DNA of 64,000 nucleotides from Sphingomonas sp. NFR04 (GTDB taxonomy: Bacteria; Pseudomonadota; Alphaproteobacteria; Sphingomonadales; Sphingomonadaceae): assembly GCF_900114095.1 (NCBI RefSeq), contig NZ_FORV01000002.1:62001-126000 (forward strand), in the 5' to 3' direction. Positions 59,301 through 64,000 of the stretch are shown one piece after another. A program made the position numbers and the translations under genes. The first letter of the stretch is position 1; each line of letters starts with the position of its first letter. Under the pieces are notes generated by a model. That model saw only the letters and a program-made list of their open reading frames with translations. It did not search any database and was not told the origin of the DNA.

Positions 59301-60501
59301 CGTTGCTGACCGTGACCACGCTGGCCGTCACGGCCCAGCCGGCGCCATCCGATACGCGCAGGCTGTACGAGGCCGCGAGCGCCGGGGGAGCAGCGCCTGC
59401 GGTGCCTGCGAGCACGAGCTTATTGTTGACGATGGTGAAGAGGCCGCCCGCGTCACCCCCGACGATCGCCGGCGTGCCCGAGCCGGAATACCCCAGGTCG
59501 AAAGCACCCATCCCGCGGCGGGTATTCGCGCCCAGCGGAACCGTGAGGGTCGCATCGTCGTCATTGAGGATCGTGCCAGCGCTGGTGACGGTGCCGATAC
59601 CAGGCACGAAGACGGTGATGATGAAGTTTTCGTTCGGCTCGACCTTCATGTCGCCGATCACCTTCACGGTGACAGTCTTGACGCTCTCGTTGGCAGCGAA
59701 AAGATCGGCGCCGGTCACCTGCACGACATCATCGGCGCTGATCGGGTTGGTGGCGCCGGGCGTCACTGCCCAGGTGAAGGGTGCAGGGCCAACAAAGCCA
59801 TCGCGCTTGAGCGTGACGGTGTAGACGAACGATGTCGTGCCGCTGTTGCCTTCGGGCAGCTCGATCGGATCCGAAATCGAAAGCGTCGGATTTGCCGGGA
59901 TCGGCGGAACGACCTCGAGCGAGCCGAGCACGACGCCGGTCAGGTCGCTGCTCGCAAGCAGCTCGCCCTTCTTGTTGCGGCCGATCGTTTGATAGCCGAT
60001 CCGATAGCCACGATCTTCGCGCGAGAAGCGGTAATCGGTGACGTCGGGATAGCTGATGACGGTATAGCCGTCGGTACCCGCCCGCACCCACCGGCCGCCG
60101 GCACGAACGCCGCCGGTGATATTCGCGTCGATAGCCGAAACGAGATCGCCGACGCGGGGGCTCGAGGGAGCGGTTAGCGTGGGCTTCGACGAGGCGACCG
60201 GAAGCGAAGCCGCCGTGATGGTGATCTTCAGTTCCGTCTGCTGCCGCGGCGTCTGCGCATCAGGGTTCCATTCCTCGACAATGATCGAGAACTTCTTCAC
60301 CTGGTCCGGCAGAACCTCGAGGCGGTTGACCTTGAGCTCGGTACCGACGAGCTTCACTCGACTGCCAGCGCTATCGATCAGCCTCAGCTTCCCGCCGGCG
60401 CTGACGTTCTGGATGGTGCCGATGGGCGTATCGGGGGCCGCCCCTTCGGCGATGGTGGCGGCGCTGAGCACGAGCGGCACCAAGGGCGCGATAAAGCTCA
60501 C
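56320..60501 (-). CDS. Multidomain spike: Calx-beta, beta-helix, deacetylase-like, 1393 aa
   Basis: GTG 60501 overlaps the portal stop (GTGA). Residues 204-316 form a Calx-beta domain (LPEGNSGTTSF; EPNENFIITVFV; ILNDDD). About 415-720 is a right-handed beta-helix with repeated N-x-x-x-x-NN/N-T-F turns (VTIRNNTFKNLATNIAMG). The C-terminus resembles polysaccharide deacetylases: TFDDG at 993-997. The second NodB motif HSxxH is not visible (WTWSLDSGP instead), so catalysis is doubtful. Probably a polysaccharide-binding or degrading spike, although its place in the head module is odd. Confidence 0.72.
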   Translation of the reverse strand: MSFIAPLVPLVLSAATIAEGAAPDTPIGTIQNVSAGGKLRLIDSAGSRVKLVGTELKVNRLEVLPDQVKKFSIIVEEWNPDAQTPRQQTELKITITAASLPVASSKPTLTAPSSPRVGDLVSAIDANITGGVRAGGRWVRAGTDGYTVISYPDVTDYRFSREDRGYRIGYQTIGRNKKGELLASSDLTGVVLGSLEVVPPIPANPTLSISDPIELPEGNSGTTSFVYTVTLKRDGFVGPAPFTWAVTPGATNPISADDVVQVTGADLFAANESVKTVTVKVIGDMKVEPNENFIITVFVPGIGTVTSAGTILNDDDATLTVPLGANTRRGMGAFDLGYSGSGTPAIVGGDAGGLFTIVNNKLVLAGTAGAAPPALAASYSLRVSDGAGWAVTASVVTVSNARHVATAAELAAHGAAYGETVILRNGNYASQGTTGPRIAAPTGTFSGSNHAVLTADNVYKATISNFFIAGGFALRGLRWTSLLSGPGVECVRFTGDNYIVENNRFEVDDSSTYSYGILKNGAVQNVTIRNNTFKNLATNIAMGVNGTQSNNILVDANTFINMGEDGMQFTNAGSVTVTNNLVIDKLTPAGSQAHPDFVQINTLSTTTTTGPVLGDLIVRGNMIIRGNGGDGGYAGLHGVFAGPWNATGPTYQNIYIENNCFQTSNANSIAMVVKDSSGNVAGAVGVNIYVRNNTAINDPSALDLIDPTLAGSIPAINVTGVYGDLVVTGNVCAGPITATITGAAKLTNQGNLANMKAFTDHQAIFANPYPTGSGNSGLTDIAARKADYIARYATKGAAASIGAFVPTTPVATMTPYTLLDGFDTLGSRTVSSGASMQVVGPVVQGTGAVQVNMLGVNLPSLTTPSIGANDDPASWDLIGVCIDVGMDVYNTSLYAAVLRLTTNGQTYIPSFDPASGLAPNTDFYPYNRGKRWLTFKASRLRAGGSWTGAKLTDAGAGTKQLALQLQNLGNKNASVKVDALIRPQRIKPAIVLTFDDGNVGQITKAAPAMKAAGIAAGMPYPFVGTGFLCQDVLSTNGATNLTAAQALSLRNDYGWTWSLDSGPADESFTMFTSPAAAVEQLNALRDRAIAGGFSNADDAKLFCWSFGAGTYWGGGGAPNHAIALTPNGTSTITLANTIVNQGIAAGMVVKNTGASGNPVLLQMKRNGRSQVDLVFDRAIPAGASRTCYFSASRRGVTYTASGTAQLTNVDTTYLVPGMTMFALGVPDGLTILSVDVEGATGTVTMSGNVPAITGGLANFHLKDAAFQIGKMEDALLGAGYKFGRMGSAGSGNGVYTGYGLDPYFAIRCPAASFDDTTAAGGSTNLVDKAYAEVLDAIDGGKDLVCYMHYGPAQNDDNFNQLVQRLAAGCAAGLFDILSLRDWWARVESRLPLV

Positions 60502-62138
60502 TTATTCAATTCCTTCTCCTTGTCGGGCGCCTTCACGGACCCTTGATTGTTTTCGCCCTGGCTGTTTCGCTTGCCGGGGACGCGGCCCTTTCCGAGGGTT
60601 GGCTGGGCAGAGAGTGCAGACGCGGCATCGATCACGGGCTCTTCGAGCCAGTCGTTCTCGATGTCGTCTTGGATCTCCTTGAGATCTGCTTCCGAAGCTT
60701 GCGGGAACATCTTCTCGGACAGCCGCGCCATCTGCTTGCGGCGGAGCTTCTTCGGAGCGTTCATCACGGAGAGACGCTGCGCATTGTCCATTTCGTCGGC
60801 GAGGTTGCGCACGTCGAATGTCTGCGGGTAGCTGACGAGCTCCTCGGTATCCTGGAGCTCCTCGACATCGCCGGACCAGGCGTTCACCAGGCGCACCAGG
60901 TTGTGCTCGACGTTCTGAAGCGACCGCGCCTTCGCGGCGAGCATCGCGTTGATCTTCTCGAAATCGTAGGCCTTGGCGACGCCGCTGGAATTGTCGATGC
61001 CGGTGGCGTTGTCTTCCTTCGTCCGTTCGCCGGCCATGCCGATCGAGTGATAGATCTCGCCGACGATCTTGGTGACGGCCTTGAGGATCAGCTCGGGCTG
61101 GCTGACGTCAGGCGAGATGTACGTGGGGGCGGCGCCACCCTCGGCGTTGTAGCCGAACACGCGCTTGGTCCCCATGACCTGCATGTTCGACATCTGATCC
61201 TGGTCGATATCGCTGTCGTCACCGGCGCCGCCCTCGGTGGGCAGCATGCCCTGAAACGGGATTGCCAGCTGCGAGAAGGTCTGATCCGTGACGATCACGT
61301 CGAGACAGGACAGGTAATTCGCGACCGTCCGGTCCATATAGGCAACGTCTTCGACCAGCCCGTCGACCTTGTAGAGCTCGTCCGAGGTGATGTGGTCGGC
61401 GGGGAAGATCGGGACGATGCCCAGGCCGTGCTCACGCACGGACGCCAGATCGAGCTCTGCGGTGCGCTCACGCCCCTTCTTCGCGACCTTGATGACCGCG
61501 GTGAAATCCTTGGTCCAAAGCCGGAACTGCTCGGTCACATCGCCGGAGGAGGTGAGGGGGTTCGCGTCGTCGCGCGCGAACTCGCCGTTCATGAACCATT
61601 CGAGCTCGCCGTCTTCATCGAAGGCGTAGTCGTAGGCCTGCATCGGCTTGATGAAGTATGCGTAGATGCGCCCCTTGGCGGCCTTGCGGTCAGCTTCGGT
61701 GACGACATCTGCGGGGATCGAATTGTCGACCACGACCCAGAGCCGACCGAAGGTGCTCGACCACTTCGCGATCGATTCCATCAGGTCGCAGATGGGGCGC
61801 TTCAGCAGCGTGGCTGCGCCCCAGAACTCCTTGACCGCCGGCGGCAGCTCTTCGCTCCGCGCGATCGCGCCCTTGAAGACGTACTTGTTGACGAGGCCGA
61901 CGACCTCCTTGGAGTGCGGGAAGCGATATGCGCGCTTCTTGCGCTCCGCGAACTCCTTGCGGCCCTCCTTTGGGTAGGTGAAGAGGTTCTTCTCGATCCA
62001 CGAGCGGCCGCCGCGGTAGCACGCTTCCAGGAAACGCCAGTGGTCGAGGTTTTCCTTGAACTCGGGGTGCCGGCGATCGATCAGCTTCAAGAGCTGCTCG
62101 GACGATGCTGCTTTCAGCGCGGAGAGATCGACAGACAT
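60498..62138 (-). CDS. Portal protein, 546 aa
   Basis: The portal is the dodecameric DNA gate at the head vertex. N-terminal ASSEQLLKLIDRRHPEF, a central AYDYAFDEDGELEWFM region and long C-terminal helices (FEKINAMLAAKARSLQNVEH) agree with siphovirus portals of this size; position directly behind the large terminase supports it. ATG 62138 lies 6 bases from a -10 box without Shine-Dalgarno, so the transcript is predicted leaderless. An in-frame extension through the palindrome is rejected. Confidence 0.85.
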   Translation of the reverse strand: MSVDLSALKAASSEQLLKLIDRRHPEFKENLDHWRFLEACYRGGRSWIEKNLFTYPKEGRKEFAERKKRAYRFPHSKEVVGLVNKYVFKGAIARSEELPPAVKEFWGAATLLKRPICDLMESIAKWSSTFGRLWVVVDNSIPADVVTEADRKAAKGRIYAYFIKPMQAYDYAFDEDGELEWFMNGEFARDDANPLTSSGDVTEQFRLWTKDFTAVIKVAKKGRERTAELDLASVREHGLGIVPIFPADHITSDELYKVDGLVEDVAYMDRTVANYLSCLDVIVTDQTFSQLAIPFQGMLPTEGGAGDDSDIDQDQMSNMQVMGTKRVFGYNAEGGAAPTYISPDVSQPELILKAVTKIVGEIYHSIGMAGERTKEDNATGIDNSSGVAKAYDFEKINAMLAAKARSLQNVEHNLVRLVNAWSGDVEELQDTEELVSYPQTFDVRNLADEMDNAQRLSVMNAPKKLRRKQMARLSEKMFPQASEADLKEIQDDIENDWLEEPVIDAASALSAQPTLGKGRVPGKRNSQGENNQGSVKAPDKEKELNK

Positions 62139-62144
62139 CGCGCC

Positions 62145-62179
62145 AGTATATCTGAAACTGTGTGTGTTGTCACCCACAC
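62145..62179 (-). promoter_or_regulatory. Leaderless portal promoter with palindrome
   Basis: The palindrome (62160-62179) reads GTGTGGGTGACAACACACAC on the minus strand. GTGACA inside it (62168-62173) is 17 bases before TATACT (62145-62150), and only GGCGCG separates TATACT from ATG 62138. Confidence 0.78.
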
Positions 62180-62186
62180 GCTACGG

Positions 62187-63446
62187 TCAATAGGACCAGC
62201 CCACGAGCTTGGAGAAGCGGTTCCCGAACAGGTAGTGGATCGGGTAGCCAAGCGCGTCGCACATGTGCTCGACACCCTGGCTCTTATCCACCTGGGGCGT
62301 GCCAGCCTTGTAGATCGTCTGGTTGAGGCTCTCGATCAGGTGCCGGCACTTCTCGTCGATGAACAGTCGACCTTCGCCCTCGGCATTTGAGAACATGCCA
62401 TTGACGGTCGCGACACGATCCGAGACCAGCGGGTGCTTCTTCTTGTAGATGATTTTCCTGAAGCCGCGCGATCGGAAGACGTCCAGGTCGGACTCGCCTC
62501 GCGAAGAGTTTCGGTTGGCGCCGGCCGGGTCGGGATAGAGCGTCATCTGCGCCTTGTGGCGGAAATATCGACGCTCCAGCTCGTCGCATACCTCCGGCAC
62601 GTTGGAGCTGGGCAGCTTAATTTCATCGACGACCCAGACCTGGCCGCTGGGCTGCCGCTGCATGATCACGGTCGACATTGGATCGACGTTGAAGTCCTGC
62701 CCCAGGATGATCGGCAGCGCGGGGTTGAAGGGGTAGCGGCCGACATGCTTCTTCTGATCGAACGCGTAATAGACGCGGCCGGACATGCTCTCGAAGCTGG
62801 CCTCGAACTCCTGGCGGAACGTTTTCGGATCCAGGTTCTCTCGCGCGTGCCGGATTTCGCTCGGCGGGAAGAACGGCGACATGATCGTCGGGAACTGCCA
62901 CGAAATCCACTGGCCGCTCCGCTGGTTCTTGCGGATCTGACCCTTGGCATAGAGCTCGTAGAAGTGGTTGTAGCTCTTCGGAGTGCCGATGATGAGCGCA
63001 CGACCCTTGGTGGTCGTCAGCGTCGGATAGAGCACCTTCTCCCAGACGTCAGGGCGGAAGTCCTGCATCTCGTCGCAGATGCAGAAGTGCAGCGCGCGGC
63101 CGCGGAGCGTGTCGGGGCGGTCCGCCCCCTTGAGCTGGATGACGGTGCCGTTGATCAGCCGGACCTCAAGGCGGGTCTCGTGCTTCTTGGCGATCCAGGA
63201 CTGCGGAAGAGCCTCGATCAGCTCATCCCACATGATCTCGCGGGCCATCGAGAAGGTCGGCGCCACATACCAGATGGTGCGGCGGCCGGCACCCTTCGCG
63301 GCGCGGATCAGCTCGATGCGAGAGAGGTGGGTCTTCCCAAACCGGCGGCCGGCGACCAGGATGCGGAAACGCGCGGCATGCCGAAACACCGCGGCTTGGC
63401 CGTGGTGCAGCTTAAGGTCGATCTTCGGGAGGGGAAAATAGGTCAC
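62187..63446 (-). CDS. Terminase large subunit, 419 aa
   Basis: Packaging motor with Walker A AGRRFGKT (residues 32-39), Walker B CICDE (122-126) and coupling segment IIGTPKSYNHF. The nuclease domain shows ILGQDFNVDP, LYPDPAGANRNS and HMCDALGYPIHYLF, supplying the three acids. The start is GTG 63446 (VTYFPLPKIDL), 2 bases after the small-subunit stop; the longer frame upstream lies over the small subunit in another frame and is not coding. Confidence 0.93.
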   Translation of the reverse strand: MTYFPLPKIDLKLHHGQAAVFRHAARFRILVAGRRFGKTHLSRIELIRAAKGAGRRTIWYVAPTFSMAREIMWDELIEALPQSWIAKKHETRLEVRLINGTVIQLKGADRPDTLRGRALHFCICDEMQDFRPDVWEKVLYPTLTTTKGRALIIGTPKSYNHFYELYAKGQIRKNQRSGQWISWQFPTIMSPFFPPSEIRHARENLDPKTFRQEFEASFESMSGRVYYAFDQKKHVGRYPFNPALPIILGQDFNVDPMSTVIMQRQPSGQVWVVDEIKLPSSNVPEVCDELERRYFRHKAQMTLYPDPAGANRNSSRGESDLDVFRSRGFRKIIYKKKHPLVSDRVATVNGMFSNAEGEGRLFIDEKCRHLIESLNQTIYKAGTPQVDKSQGVEHMCDALGYPIHYLFGNRFSKLVGWSY

Positions 63447-63448
63447 GA

Positions 63449-64000
63449 TCAGTCGTCGAGACTGTCGTCGCTGCCCTCTTCGTCTTCGTCCTCGAGGCCT
63501 TCCAGGTAGCTGGCCTCGTTGCCTTCGCGGATCGCGTCCAGCTCGCTCTCGCTGTACTCGCCGACATTCAGATCCGGCAGCGACGCGCCTTCGCCGAGGA
63601 GATCCTCGATCTGCAGGATGTCCCAGCTCTCGACGCGAGCTTTCTGGATAACCGCCATCGCATTCTTCAGCGTCAGCACGTCGGCATTGGCAGTCGCTAC
63701 CGAGCCGTTGTTCTTCCCGGCGTTGATCACCTTGGACATCACCATCTTGGCGATGGCGTCGGTCCATTTGGCATAATTGTCGCGGGTCTCCGTCGCCTGC
63801 TGAACCTGGCGCTCGCGCTCGGCGCGGGCCACGTCCTCGACCTCGGTCGTAACTTCGGCCAGGCGGGAGCCCTTCGTGATCCCACGAGCATGCAGACCCT
63901 GCTGGATCGCTTGCTTCGACACGCCGAACTGCTCAGCGAGATCACGAAGGTTCTTCTCGCCGCGCTCGTAGAGCGTCACGATCGTGGCCCAGTCCGAGGG
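63449..64000 (-). CDS. Terminase small subunit-like protein, 5' end outside window
   Basis: The frame is open to the window end (SDWATIVTLYERGEKNLRDL), so the start lies beyond base 64000; a GTG at 63979 is probably internal. LRDLAEQFGVSKQAIQQGLH is a helix-turn-helix as in small terminases that bind the packaging site. The C-terminus is very acidic (EGLEDEDEEGSDDSLDD), which may contact the large subunit encoded next. Confidence 0.8.
   Translation of the reverse strand, partial: PSDWATIVTLYERGEKNLRDLAEQFGVSKQAIQQGLHARGITKGSRLAEVTTEVEDVARAERERQVQQATETRDNYAKWTDAIAKMVMSKVINAGKNNGSVATANADVLTLKNAMAVIQKARVESWDILQIEDLLGEGASLPDLNVGEYSESELDAIREGNEASYLEGLEDEDEEGSDDSLDD

Noticed and set aside
1-64000. 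tRNA genes, CRISPR arrays, insertion sequences, integrase or attachment site
   Set aside because: I saw no cloverleaf with CCA-adjacent acceptor stem, no regularly spaced repeats, no transposase-like frame and no tyrosine or serine recombinase in this window.

Overview
The window is a 64-kb stretch of a tailed dsDNA bacteriophage. Every gene I can support (about 70) lies on the minus strand, so the transcript direction runs from base 64000 towards base 1. A long tape-measure protein, a tail-assembly chaperone with a classical -1 slippery heptamer, a lambda L/M-like and J-like tail tip, and an HK97-type head module indicate siphovirus (long, non-contractile tail) morphology. The high GC content, a Ros/MucR-like zinc finger and the CobS/CobT-like genes suggest an alphaproteobacterial host, possibly a sphingomonad. 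That host call is inference and is weak. Neither genome end is visible: the first and last genes both run off the window.

Layout in transcription order. (1) 64000-50400, packaging and head: small terminase (5' end cut off), large terminase, portal, a 1393-residue Calx-beta/beta-helix/deacetylase-like spike inserted directly behind the portal, scaffold, major capsid, head-tail joining proteins and tail tube. (2) 50360-36780, tail: G/GT chaperones, tape measure, lambda M/L/K-like tip proteins, J-like hub, a separate tail-tip fibre with a duplicated domain, and small accessory genes. (3) 36770-33970, lysis: small membrane proteins, a holin candidate, an M15-type endolysin and PhoH. (4) 33960-30680, DnaB-like helicase and DnaG-like primase. 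(5) 30680-25640, an XRE-like regulator with a palindrome-rich leader, then a three-gene HExxH / VWA / MoxR-AAA set (split CobT plus CobS). (6) 25550-11100, replication and recombination: DNA polymerase III alpha with an added C-terminal UDG-like fold, an SSB-like protein, 5'-3' exonuclease, RecA-like recombinase, Mre11/Rad50-like pair and RuvC-like resolvase. (7) 11030-3630, nucleotide metabolism: NrdA, NrdB, ThyX, a Nudix protein and a P-loop kinase-like protein, together with an adenine methyltransferase and a DnaQ-like exonuclease. (8) 3620-1, small genes without recognised function.

The genes form tightly packed blocks with ATGA, GTGA or TGATG overlaps. Almost every gap between blocks carries a copy of one imperfect palindrome. 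Read on the minus strand it is close to GTGTGGCAAGTGACACACAC, and I count about 28 copies. In six places it sits just upstream of a good sigma70-type -10 box: nrdA, major capsid, tail tube, portal, the NlpC/P60 tail protein and the tail fibre. In three of these (portal, NlpC/P60, tail fibre) the -10 box ends exactly 6 bases before the ATG with no room for a ribosome binding site, which predicts leaderless mRNAs. This phage-wide operator/promoter system is the most distinctive feature of the window; the MoxR/VWA/HExxH trio with a sigma-region-4-like tail is the best candidate for a poorly described protein system.
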